A stretch of 64,000 bases of DNA from Ensifer oleiphilus (GCF_013371465.1 NZ_JABWDU010000002.1:363888-427887); one strand, 5' to 3'; counted from the stretch's first letter, positions 26,108-34,200 are shown. Numbers and translations: made by a program. Notes: generated by a model not told the origin, from the letters alone.

Positions 26108-28180
26108 ATGCGCATCGAAGGCACTTCCGAAATCGAGACCAACATGACCGAAGCCGCGCATAAGGATCCCCTCGTTCTGTTCATGCCGTCGGGCAAGCGC
26201 GGCCGCTTCCCGGTCGGCACGCCGGTGCTCGATGCCGCCCGCTCGCTCGGGGTCTATGTCGAAAGCGTCTGTGGTGGCCGCGCCACCTGTGGCCGCTGTC
26301 AGATCGAGGTGCAGGAAGGCAATTTCGCCAAGCACAAGATCGTCTCCTCCAACGACCATATTTCGCCTGTCGGCCCGAAGGAGCAGCGCTATGCCTCGGT
26401 GCGCGAACTGCCGGACGGACGCCGTCTCTCCTGTTCCGCCCACATCCTCGGCGATCTCGTCATCGACGTGCCGCAGGACACCGTCATCAACGCCCAAGTC
26501 GTGCGCAAGGCGGCGACCGACCGGGTGATCGAGCGCAACGCCGCCGTCCAACTCTGCTATGTCGAGGTCGACGAGCCCGACATGCACAAGCCGCTCGGCG
26601 ATCTCGACCGGCTGAAGGTGATGCTCGAAAAAGATTGGGGTTGGAAAGATCTCCTGATCGCGCCACACCTGATCCCGCAGATCCAGGGCATCCTGCGCAA
26701 GGGCAACTGGGCGGTCACCGCCGCCATCCACCGCGACATGGACTCCTCACGCCCCTTCATCGTTGGCCTGTGGCCGGGGCTGAAGAACGAGGCTTACGGC
26801 ATTGCCTGTGACATCGGCTCGACGACGATCGCCATGCATCTCGTGTCGCTGCTGTCGGGCCGCATCGTCGGCTCCTCGGGCACCTCGAACCCGCAGATCC
26901 GCTTCGGCGAGGATCTGATGAGCCGCGTTTCCTACGTGATGATGAACCCCGATGGCCGCGAGGCCATGACCAAGGCGGTGCGCGAGGCGGTCAACAGCCT
27001 GATCGGCAAGGTCTGCGCCGAGGGCGAGGTCGACCGTCACGACATTCTCGACATGGTGTTCGTCGGCAACCCGATCATGCACCACCTGTTCCTCGGCATC
27101 GACCCGACCGAACTCGGTCAGGCGCCGTTTGCGCTCGCCGTCTCCGGCGCGCTGCAATACTGGGCGCACGAGATCGATATCGACGTCAACCGCGGCGCGC
27201 GGCTCTACATGCTGCCCTGCATCGCCGGCCATGTCGGCGCCGATGCCGCCGGCGCTACCTTGTCTGAAGGGCCCTACCGTCAAGACAAGATGATGCTGCT
27301 CGTCGATGTCGGCACCAATGCCGAGATCGTGCTCGGCAACAAGGATCGCGTCGTTGCCGCCTCCTCGCCAACGGGCCCCGCCTTCGAGGGTGCTGAAATC
27401 TCCTCCGGCCAGCGTGCTGCACCGGGCGCCATCGAGCGCGTGCGCATCGATCCCGAGACGCTCGAACCCCGCTTCCGCGTCATCGGTGTCGACAAGTGGT
27501 CTGATGAGGAGGGTTTTGCCGAGGCAGCCGCCTCCGTCGGCGTCACCGGCATCTGCGGCTCGGCGATCATCGAGATCGTCGCCGAGATGTACCTTTCCGG
27601 CATCATCTCGCAGGACGGCGTCGTCGATGGCGCCATGGCGGCAAAAAGCCCGCGCATCATCCCAAACGGCCGCACCTTCTCCTACCTGCTGCACGAGGGC
27701 GAGCAGCGCATTACCGTGACGCAGAACGATATCCGCGCCATCCAGCTCGCCAAGGCAGCGCTTTATGCAGGGATCAAGCTGCTCATGGAAAAGCTTGAGA
27801 TCGACCATGTCGACACCATCCGCTTTGCGGGCGCCTTCGGCTCCTTCATCGACCCCAAATACGCCATGGTGCTGGGGCTGATCCCGGACTGCGATCTCGA
27901 CGAGGTGAAGGCCGTTGGCAACGCCGCCGGCACCGGCGCGTTGATGGCGCTGCTCAACCGCGGCCACCGCCGCGAAATCGAGCAAACCGTCAACAAAATC
28001 GAGAAGATAGAGACGGCTCTTGAATCAAAATTTCAGGAGCATTTCATCAACGCCATGGCGATGCCGAACAAGGTCGACGCCTTCCCGAAACTCTCTCAGG
28101 TCGTGACTTTGCCTGAGCCCAAGGTGGCAGCAGATGACGGCGAAGGCGGCGGCAGACGGCGCAGACGCAGCCGGGAGTAG
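26108..28180 (+). CDS. RACo-like corrinoid reductive activator ([2Fe-2S] + ASKHA ATPase, DUF4445)
   Basis: This 690-residue protein begins with a [2Fe-2S] ferredoxin domain. Cys55, Cys61, Cys64 and Cys109 are ligands, in the pattern CGGRATCGRC. A linker to about 225 precedes an ASKHA ATPase fold, with phosphate loops CDIGSTTIAMHL (about 234-245) and LLVDVGTNAEI near 397-408. This is the architecture of RACo-type activators, which use ATP to drive reduction of inactive Co(II) corrinoid proteins. The tail is Arg-rich (GEGGGRRRRRSRE). A second possible start is Met13 at 26144. Together with the MttB-family, corrinoid and methyl-THF methyltransferase genes it completes a corrinoid methyl-transfer set. 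Confidence 0.92.
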   Translation: MRIEGTSEIETNMTEAAHKDPLVLFMPSGKRGRFPVGTPVLDAARSLGVYVESVCGGRATCGRCQIEVQEGNFAKHKIVSSNDHISPVGPKEQRYASVRELPDGRRLSCSAHILGDLVIDVPQDTVINAQVVRKAATDRVIERNAAVQLCYVEVDEPDMHKPLGDLDRLKVMLEKDWGWKDLLIAPHLIPQIQGILRKGNWAVTAAIHRDMDSSRPFIVGLWPGLKNEAYGIACDIGSTTIAMHLVSLLSGRIVGSSGTSNPQIRFGEDLMSRVSYVMMNPDGREAMTKAVREAVNSLIGKVCAEGEVDRHDILDMVFVGNPIMHHLFLGIDPTELGQAPFALAVSGALQYWAHEIDIDVNRGARLYMLPCIAGHVGADAAGATLSEGPYRQDKMMLLVDVGTNAEIVLGNKDRVVAASSPTGPAFEGAEISSGQRAAPGAIERVRIDPETLEPRFRVIGVDKWSDEEGFAEAAASVGVTGICGSAIIEIVAEMYLSGIISQDGVVDGAMAAKSPRIIPNGRTFSYLLHEGEQRITVTQNDIRAIQLAKAALYAGIKLLMEKLEIDHVDTIRFAGAFGSFIDPKYAMVLGLIPDCDLDEVKAVGNAAGTGALMALLNRGHRREIEQTVNKIEKIETALESKFQEHFINAMAMPNKVDAFPKLSQVVTLPEPKVAADDGEGGGRRRRRSRE

Positions 28181-28235
28181 GCACCGCTTCGTTTCCACGG
28201 CGTAACGATATCCGAGAACCATGCGCGCGCCTTTG

Positions 28236-28420
28236 CCCCTCACCCTCTCCGCGCCTGTGGAGAGAGGGAACTCGGTCGTGCAACTTTCTCGCAGTCAGGG
28301 ATTGGTGTCGGCGGCACAGGCACCTCGCTGGACTTACAGCTGGACTGGGTAAGCGAGCGCGTGCGGCATCCCCTTCTGCCCGCTCGCGGGGAGAAGGTCG
28401 CGGCAGCCGGATGAGGGGCC
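28236..28420. repeat. RIME-like intergenic palindromic repeat, copy 2
   Basis: The element starts CCCCTCACCCTCTCC and ends GGATGAGGGGC, mirroring copy 1 at 193-345. It holds a palindrome near 28246-28267 and a second one, CTGCCCGCTCGCGGGGAG, followed by the same AAGGTCGCGGCAGCCGGATGA-like block. It lies between the convergent RACo-like and VIT1 genes. Confidence 0.75.
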
Positions 28421-28487
28421 GACGCGAGCTTCTACCGTCCGATCCGTCGCCCAAAAAAATGCCCCGGCCGCCGTGATCAGAGGCCCG

Positions 28488-29141
28488 CTAGCCACCCAGC
28501 GCGATCGTCAACGCCACCAGCACCCCGCCGATTGCCGCCATCGCAAACGCCATCGGCCAGGGGCTTCGCCCCATGTACTGGCCGAGCCGGGCGCCGATGG
28601 CAAAAAGCATGACCAGCGCAATGGCGTTCGAAACGCGCATTGCGACATCGATCCGTTCGATGAGCAGGAAAGGGATGCTGGGCGGCAGCGTCGAGATGGC
28701 GACAAGCGCGAAAATGGCGAGCGCTGCCTTGAGATCACCGCCCGTGACCACGGAATGGTGGTCGTTGGATGGCAAGGCGCGTACGCGCTGCAGCAGCGCC
28801 TCGATTTCGCTTTGAGCCGACACCAGCCTGATATCATCAGGGAGGTTGTCGAGAAAAATCTGGCGGGCGCGGTCGAGAGGTTCGCGCTGCAAAGCATCGA
28901 CGAGGCCGCGACGCCGGACCCGCTCGACCGCGGTCGTCAGCACATGCATGACGCCATCGACGATGCCCCAGGCGATATTGCAGCCGAAGGCGGCGATCAG
29001 CACCGCATTGACCCTCTCGCCGCCACCCACAGCCGCACTCATCGTGCCGGTGAAGGAAAGCACCATCAACAGCCCGAAGATGATCTCCGACAGGCGATCG
29101 ATCGGATCGAGAATGGGTCGCGGCTGGTCATCGCGGGCCAT
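28488..29141 (-). CDS. VIT1/CCC1-like membrane protein
   Basis: This 217-residue protein has two N-terminal helices (about 18-62), a charged soluble middle (about 65-135) and three C-terminal helices (about 138-217). The opening DRLSEIIFGLLMVLSFTGTMSAA and GCNIAWGIVDGVMHVLT are typical of bacterial relatives of the VIT1/CCC1 metal-transporter family. Metal-binding residues of the plant iron/manganese transporters are not clearly kept, so metal transport is uncertain. AAGGGGTGATG precedes the ATG. It sits alone between the RIME-like repeat and the LysR gene. Confidence 0.75.
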   Translation of the reverse strand: MARDDQPRPILDPIDRLSEIIFGLLMVLSFTGTMSAAVGGGERVNAVLIAAFGCNIAWGIVDGVMHVLTTAVERVRRRGLVDALQREPLDRARQIFLDNLPDDIRLVSAQSEIEALLQRVRALPSNDHHSVVTGGDLKAALAIFALVAISTLPPSIPFLLIERIDVAMRVSNAIALVMLFAIGARLGQYMGRSPWPMAFAMAAIGGVLVALTIALGG

Positions 29142-29202
29142 GAGACATCACCCCTTGCGCGTCGATCAACGCATGACCGCGTGACGGAAGCCCGCCTCTG
29201 GC

Positions 29203-30126
29203 TCAAGCAACGGCTGACGCAAGCCGCACCTCGCCCGCCTGCATCCTCAGTTCGGCGAAAGCGTCGCGAACGTGATCGGCCACGGCGAGCACCGGGGCCG
29301 AGGCGCTGTCGATCACCTGCAGACCGATATCGTAGTGGCCGAGGTCCGGCAGACCGTCTCGCTCGCCAAGCTGCACCATCTCGCCGTGGACGAGATAGCG
29401 CGGCAGCGGCGCGATCGCGAGGCCGGCGAGCACGGCGGCACGCTGGCCGGTCGTGTAGGCGCTCAGGAACGCGATGCGAAACTTGCGACCGGCACGCGAC
29501 AGCTTTTCCACGGCATCAGCGCGCCACACACAGCCGTCTTCCCACATCGACACCGGCAGCGGATCGCGCAGATGCGCATTGCCGCATTTGACGCCGGCCC
29601 AGACCAGCTTCTCCTGCATCAGGATCTCGGCATTCTTGGGCGCGACATCGGTCAGGCTGTTGAAGATGGCGATGTCGAGGCGATGTTCATCGACGCGCTT
29701 GCGCATGGCGTTGCTCATACCGATCGAGACGTCGACGGTTACGTTCGGGTAGGATTCGGCAAAGCGCTTGAGCACCTCCGGCAGGATGCGCTCACCGACA
29801 TCCTCTGGCGCACCGACGCGCACGACGCCATTCATATCCGGCAACAGGAAGCGCGAGACGGTTTCATTGTTGAGCGCCAGCAGGCGGCGGGCGAAGCCCA
29901 GGAGCATCTCGCCCTTCGGCGTCAACGACACCGAGCGCGCGTCGCGCAGGAACAGCGTGCAGCCAAGCAGCTCCTCGAGCTTCTTGATCTGCATCGAGAC
30001 CGCGGACGGCGTGCGGTAGACCGTTTCGGCCGCGGTGGTGAAGTTGCCCGTTTCGGCGATGGCGACGAAAGTCTTCAGCACATCCATTTCTAGGAGCGGA
30101 AGCGCGTGGCGCATCATCATGTTCAT
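29203..30126 (-). CDS. LysR-family transcriptional regulator (LrhA-like)
   Basis: This protein of about 307 residues has an N-terminal winged helix-turn-helix (FVAIAETGNFTTAAETVYRTPSAVSMQIKKLEE in outline, about 14-55), a linker helix and a periplasmic-binding-like effector domain from about 85. The start at 30126 is chosen for GAGGATG upstream and gives MNMMMRH. The first residues and the overall layout recall LrhA/HexA-type regulators. Two DUF1127-type genes diverge from it, and both of their promoter regions share a TTCGTTTGA motif that it may bind. The effector is unknown. Confidence 0.9.
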   Translation of the reverse strand: MNMMMRHALPLLEMDVLKTFVAIAETGNFTTAAETVYRTPSAVSMQIKKLEELLGCTLFLRDARSVSLTPKGEMLLGFARRLLALNNETVSRFLLPDMNGVVRVGAPEDVGERILPEVLKRFAESYPNVTVDVSIGMSNAMRKRVDEHRLDIAIFNSLTDVAPKNAEILMQEKLVWAGVKCGNAHLRDPLPVSMWEDGCVWRADAVEKLSRAGRKFRIAFLSAYTTGQRAAVLAGLAIAPLPRYLVHGEMVQLGERDGLPDLGHYDIGLQVIDSASAPVLAVADHVRDAFAELRMQAGEVRLASAVA

Positions 30127-30167
30127 GGCGGCATCCTCAATCAATAAAACTGAAAGAAAGGTTCACA

Positions 30168-30185
30168 TCATTTCGTTTGATTGAA
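30168..30185. promoter_or_regulatory. Shared TTCGTTTGA motif, LysR/small-gene intergenic
   Basis: CATTTCGTTTGATTGAAC lies between the LysR gene and the divergent gene at 30241. The same core, TTCGTTTGAAT, occurs at 30581-30591 before the DUF1127 gene, where it forms the inverted repeat TCAAAC-N6-GTTTGA. Confidence 0.4.
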
Positions 30186-30240
30186 CATCAGCAAAGACCG
30201 ATAGTCAAGTTGCAAGGACGCCAAAGGAAGGAAACCAGTC

Positions 30241-30561
30241 ATGTCCGCGACCACAATCGCCTTCGCTGCATCGCAGGACATCCGGCGCGTGAGCAAGGTG
30301 AAACCCAAGATGAACCGCACTCCCGAGCATGCCGTGCGAATGGTACGCACCCTGCCCGTCTTGAAGGCCAATCCCGACGGCGATCTCGTGCTGTCGTTTC
30401 TCTCCCGCGTGCAATCGCTGATCGACAGCATTGCGCGAAAACGACTGGCAAAGCGCATCGCCCGAAATCGGGTGGAAGCCCACCGGGAACTGGCGAAACT
30501 ACCAAGGCGGGTCCGCAACGACCTCGTCCTCGGCGAGACGCTGACAGATCACCAGGTTTGA
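30241..30561 (+). CDS. Small hypothetical protein with degenerate DUF1127-like tail
   Basis: This 106-residue protein starts at ATG 30241 behind AAGGAAACC. Its basic C-terminal part, RNRVEAHRELAKLPRRVRNDLVLGE, resembles the DUF1127 motif (an Arg-rich helix, then REL, then a DLG-like end). The N-terminal 60 residues are unfamiliar. It diverges from the LysR gene and is followed by a clear DUF1127 gene. DUF1127 proteins are small Arg-rich proteins linked in alphaproteobacteria to phosphate and RNA regulation. Assignment of this one is tentative. Confidence 0.55.
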   Translation: MSATTIAFAASQDIRRVSKVKPKMNRTPEHAVRMVRTLPVLKANPDGDLVLSFLSRVQSLIDSIARKRLAKRIARNRVEAHRELAKLPRRVRNDLVLGETLTDHQV

Positions 30562-30570
30562 TGAAAAACA

Positions 30571-30588
30571 TCAAACATATTCGTTTGA
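30571..30588. promoter_or_regulatory. Inverted repeat TCAAAC-N6-GTTTGA before the DUF1127 gene
   Basis: TCAAAC at 30571-30576 and GTTTGA at 30583-30588 form a perfect 6-bp inverted repeat, 71 bp before the DUF1127 start. It shares its core with the LysR intergenic region, so it is a candidate LysR-type site. Confidence 0.45.
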
Positions 30589-30658
30589 ATGATGATTAGG
30601 GTTGCGACATATATCGATCGTGGTCGCGACCTCTGAGGCACTCAGAAGGAGCCATGAA

Positions 30659-30862
30659 ATGTCTACTATCCATCTATCCCAGACCTCGGACCGGGCATCC
30701 TCCCTGTCTCCCATCCCGGGTCTCTTCAATCTTCGTGCACGCGCCTGGGCTGCCTGGAAGCGTTATGCCAACGAGCGCGCGCTCGAAAACCTGTCCTACG
30801 ACACGATGAAGGACATCGGCTTTCCCTCGGTCGACGATGCGGTGCACAAGTCCGAGCAATGA
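30659..30862 (+). CDS. DUF1127 family protein
   Basis: This 67-residue protein starts at ATG 30659 behind AGAAGGAG. The C-terminal DUF1127 motif reads WKRYANERALENLSYDTMKDIGFP. Proteins with this domain are short, Arg-rich and common in rhizobia, where some influence carbon and phosphate metabolism or bind RNA. A terminator follows the gene. The upstream inverted repeat suggests control by the nearby LysR protein. Confidence 0.88.
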   Translation: MSTIHLSQTSDRASSLSPIPGLFNLRARAWAAWKRYANERALENLSYDTMKDIGFPSVDDAVHKSEQ

Positions 30863-30913
30863 ATGACCGCGTGACGTGTTTTCGGGGACCCAAGACCCCG
30901 GGATCGAACCGCT

Positions 30914-30951
30914 GAAGGGCATCGTCGAGAAGGCGGTGCCCTTCTTCTTTT
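30914..30951 (+). terminator. Rho-independent terminator after the DUF1127 gene
   Basis: GAAGGGCA at 30914-30921 pairs with TGCCCTTC at 30937-30944, followed by TTCTTTT. Confidence 0.75.
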
Positions 30952-31318
30952 GTAGCGCTTGCCGACCCAGAAGGGCGCCCGGACGGACCGATGCGTCCTT
31001 GGGCAATGACTTGTCCGATACCGACGCCCGGGCATTTCAAGATCAGCGCGTCGCAATCGACAAACACAACTCAGGCGCGTTCTTTTCGAAAATTACGCAT
31101 CCCTGGCGTTTCTTGTCAGATTACGTCAGCCGCGCCGGTAAATCTGTCGCATTCCTTACAAAAGCCGCAATGCCGGCTCGATGGCGGCGTTCCCGCCCCA
31201 TGTCGCAATGCGAAATGTCTTTGCGGTCGCTGCTTTCCATGTCAATGTCGCAAACAGACAAGCCGGATGGTATCTTCCAAGCGACGAATATACGGCATCG
31301 CCAAGCATGGGAAGCCTC
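30952..31318. other. Intergenic region upstream of the GlxA-family regulator
   Basis: About 365 bp with no gene. GAATATAC at 31286-31293, 26 bp before the regulator start, repeats the 8-mer found in the mttB-type intergenic direct repeat (7777-7784), but a second half-site at 20 bp is missing. No other structure was recognised. Confidence 0.35.
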
Positions 31319-32323
31319 ATGAACAAGCCCTTGACCAAAAAGCGTTCCATCGTCTTCTTCCTGGTTCCGAACTTTTCCATGCTGCCGTTTTCGGCTGCCA
31401 TCGAAACGCTCCGCATCGCCAATCGCATGCTCGGTTACGAGGCCTATACGTGGCGCCTCACCTCGACCGACGGCGAGAAGGTTCTTTCCTCGAGCGGCAT
31501 CGCCCTAGAGGTCAACTCGTCTCTCGCCGACGAACGCAAGTTCCTGGGCGGCGAGAACCGCCCGTCGATGGTGCTGGTCTGTTCCGGCATCTATGTCGAG
31601 GATTTCAACAACAAGTCCGTCAATGCCTGGCTGCGCGAAGTCTACAACCGCGGCGTCGCCGTCGGCAGCCTCTGTACGGGCGCCCATGTGCTGGCGTCTG
31701 CCGGCCTTTTGACGGGCAAGCGCTGCGCCATCCACTGGGAAAACCTGCCGGGCTTCTCCGAGAATTTTCCGCAGGTCGACGTCTATGCCGACCTCTACGA
31801 GATCGACAGCAACATCTACACCTGCGCGGGCGGCACCGCCTCGCTCGACATGATGCTGAACCTGATCGACCAGGATTTCGGCGAGAACCTCGTCAACCGC
31901 GTCTGCGAACAGGCGCTGACCGACCGCGTGCGCGGACCCCACGACCGCCAGCGGCTGCCGCTGCGCGCCCGTCTCGGCGTCCAGAACGCCAAGGTACTGT
32001 CGATCATCGAGTTGATGGAAGGCAACCTTGCCGAGCCGCTGTCGCTTTTGGAGATCGCCGAAGGCGCCGACCTCTCGCGCCGGCAGATCGAACGGCTGTT
32101 TCGCCAGGAAATGGGCCGCTCCCCTGCCCGCTACTATCTGGAGATCCGCCTCGACCGCGCCCGCCACCTCCTCATCCAGTCGTCGATGCCGGTCGTCGAA
32201 GTCGCCGTCGCCTGCGGCTTCGTCTCCGCGTCCCACTTCTCCAAGTGTTATCGCGAACTCTATAACCGCTCGCCCCAGCAGGAGCGCGCCGACCGCAAGC
32301 TGACGCTGCAGATGGCGCGGTAG
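31319..32323 (+). CDS. GlxA-family (DJ-1/PfpI-like + AraC HTH) transcriptional regulator
   Basis: This 334-residue protein has an N-terminal DJ-1/PfpI-like domain (about 10-190; FFLVPNFSMLPFSAAIE, then SLCTGAHVLASAGLLTG and CAGGTASLDMMLNLI). An AraC-type double helix-turn-helix follows (about 225-325; ISRRQIERLF-type motif and PVVEVAVACGFVSASHFSKCYREL). The ATG at 31319 is chosen for the GGGAAG upstream. Relatives include GbdR, which activates glycine betaine catabolism genes in Pseudomonas. Its location at the end of the demethylation cluster makes it the best candidate activator of the mttB-type and folate-linked genes. This is inference. A strong terminator follows. Confidence 0.88.
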   Translation: MNKPLTKKRSIVFFLVPNFSMLPFSAAIETLRIANRMLGYEAYTWRLTSTDGEKVLSSSGIALEVNSSLADERKFLGGENRPSMVLVCSGIYVEDFNNKSVNAWLREVYNRGVAVGSLCTGAHVLASAGLLTGKRCAIHWENLPGFSENFPQVDVYADLYEIDSNIYTCAGGTASLDMMLNLIDQDFGENLVNRVCEQALTDRVRGPHDRQRLPLRARLGVQNAKVLSIIELMEGNLAEPLSLLEIAEGADLSRRQIERLFRQEMGRSPARYYLEIRLDRARHLLIQSSMPVVEVAVACGFVSASHFSKCYRELYNRSPQQERADRKLTLQMAR

Positions 32324-32344
32324 GAACAGCCGACAAGAGGAGAT

Positions 32345-32370
32345 GAAGGGCGGATTTTCCGCCCTTTTTT
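32345..32370 (+). terminator. Rho-independent terminator after the GlxA-family regulator
   Basis: AAGGGCGGA pairs with TCCGCCCTT around a short loop, followed by TTTTTT. It begins about 20 bp past the stop codon. Confidence 0.88.
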
Positions 32371-32688
32371 GCCTCTACGGTTGCGAACGGTCGACCCGAC
32401 CAGGCCGAGGGAGGCGACAATCCGGACGCCGCTCCGGGGCGCAAGCGGGCCAATCGACACTTAAGCCCATGCCGATCGGCATCAGTCGACGCAAGGGCAT
32501 TGAAGGCAAATCGGCAACGTTCACCACGCGCTGCACAAAGACGTAGCCGATCCGGCACGACACAAACTTCAGCTCACGGCCTTGAGCCAGATCAATGACA
32601 GCACGGCGTCACCACGCTAGGCGTTCCACTCTGGTCGTTCTCCCATGCAAGTCTGGCGTAACTCTCCAACAACAGGCAGGGCCGTACC
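32371..32688. other. Intergenic region with nothing recognised
   Basis: About 318 bp between a terminator and a GTG-start gene. Only shadow frames occur. Confidence 0.35.
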
Positions 32689-34200
32689 GTGACGACGCAA
32701 CACCCCATCCGGCATCTTTTCAAGATCGCATTGGCATGCTCGCTGGCACTTGGCCTGCTGGCTGCAAACGCGATGTCCAAGGACATCACCTCCTACGGCG
32801 GAACGGAACTCGGCTCCGTAGCCGAATTCCGCCCTGAGCTTGGTCTCGGCTGGCTCAGCGGCTATCTGGGACCCGAGGCCCTGCCCAACAGCCTCACCCT
32901 GCTTCCCCGCCCCCCGGCTGCGGGCTCGGCAGCTCTTGCCGAAGACGAGGAAGTCGCAAAAGCCACATTCGCGCTTCGCGGCACGCCGCGCTTCGCATTG
33001 GCGGAGGCTGACTACGACCTGAAGTTCGGGCATTTGATCAACGGCTTTTCCTGTGCGTTGAACACACAGATCAGCGAGGAGAATGCCCCTTACCTCACCA
33101 CCCTGCTGCGCAGGTCCGTCAGCGACCTCGGCCTGTCGACCTATGCCGCCAAGAACTATTTCAAGCGCAAGCGCCCGTTCCAGGAAAATCACCAGCCGAT
33201 AGGCATCCCCAAGGACCAGGCAGCTCTCGAAAAGGACCCCTCCTACCCTTCCGGCCACACTGCCGTTGGCTGGGGTCTTGCTCTCATCCTGGCCGAGATC
33301 TCGCCGGACCGCGCAAACGAACTGTTGGCCCGCGGCCGCGCCTTCGGAGAAAGCCGCATCGTCGTCAACCACCATTGGTATAGTGATGTGGCGTGGGGCC
33401 GGGTCATGGGTGCGGCGACGGTCGCGCGCCTGCATGCCGATCCGACGTTCCGCACGGACCTGGAATCCGCCATCGCCGAGTTCGCCTCCGTGCGGACAAA
33501 GACCATACCGCCGGCCGGCGACTGCAAGGCGGAGGCAGCAGCCCTTGCACAAGGGTTCCAGGTCAGTGACGTAACCGCGATCGACGTGCTTCTGGAGCCG
33601 GACGCGACGATGCTTCGCCACGCGGAAGAGAACAACGCAAGCCTGCTCAAGGTTTTCCCGAAAGGCTTCGCCCTGGATGCGGCCCATCGTCCGCATATCA
33701 CGATCGTCCAGCGCTTCGTCCGCACGGCCGACCTGGACAAGGTCTATGCCGCAACCAGCCGCGTCATGGCAGGCGCAGACATCGCCGCCATGAAGCTTGA
33801 TGCCGTAAAATATTACTACATCCCGAACGGCGAAATGGGCGTCGCCGGCATCGTCGCGAAGCAGACGCCGGAACTGGTCAAGCTGCAGGCGGACGTGATC
33901 GCGGCTGTCGCCCCCTACACCGTCGAGACCGGCGACTCCGCAGCATTCTTCACGACGCCCGATGATCCTGTCATCGACCCCGCATTGATCGGATATGTCT
34001 CATCCTTCGTACCGAGCTCGTCCGGTGAACAATTCAATCCGCACGTCACCACCGGCGTGGCCCCGCGGAGCTACCTCGACCAGATGCTGGCCGGCCCATT
34101 CGAGCCGTTCACCTTCTCTCCCGCAGGCGCGGCCGTCTACCAGCTCGGTCAGTTCGGCACCGCGGCAGTGAAGTTGCAGCAGCTCGATTCAAAGCCGTGA
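32689..34200 (+). CDS. Exported class A acid phosphatase (PAP2) fused to a 2H phosphoesterase domain
   Basis: This 503-residue protein starts at GTG 32689 and has a signal peptide ending near ANA (about 28). Residues 100-245 form a PAP2/class A acid phosphatase domain with all three motifs: K155-x6-R162-P163, P187-S-G-H190 and S222-R-x5-H229-x3-D233. Residues 285-500 carry the two HxT motifs of the 2H phosphoesterase (LigT) superfamily: PHIT with His336/Thr338 and PHVT with His452/Thr454. A 2H domain opening 2',3'-cyclic nucleotides would yield phosphomonoesters for the phosphatase, so the fusion could be a periplasmic two-step nucleotide scavenger. Both active sites look intact. The bifunctional role is inference. 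Confidence 0.85.
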   Translation: MTTQHPIRHLFKIALACSLALGLLAANAMSKDITSYGGTELGSVAEFRPELGLGWLSGYLGPEALPNSLTLLPRPPAAGSAALAEDEEVAKATFALRGTPRFALAEADYDLKFGHLINGFSCALNTQISEENAPYLTTLLRRSVSDLGLSTYAAKNYFKRKRPFQENHQPIGIPKDQAALEKDPSYPSGHTAVGWGLALILAEISPDRANELLARGRAFGESRIVVNHHWYSDVAWGRVMGAATVARLHADPTFRTDLESAIAEFASVRTKTIPPAGDCKAEAAALAQGFQVSDVTAIDVLLEPDATMLRHAEENNASLLKVFPKGFALDAAHRPHITIVQRFVRTADLDKVYAATSRVMAGADIAAMKLDAVKYYYIPNGEMGVAGIVAKQTPELVKLQADVIAAVAPYTVETGDSAAFFTTPDDPVIDPALIGYVSSFVPSSSGEQFNPHVTTGVAPRSYLDQMLAGPFEPFTFSPAGAAVYQLGQFGTAAVKLQQLDSKP

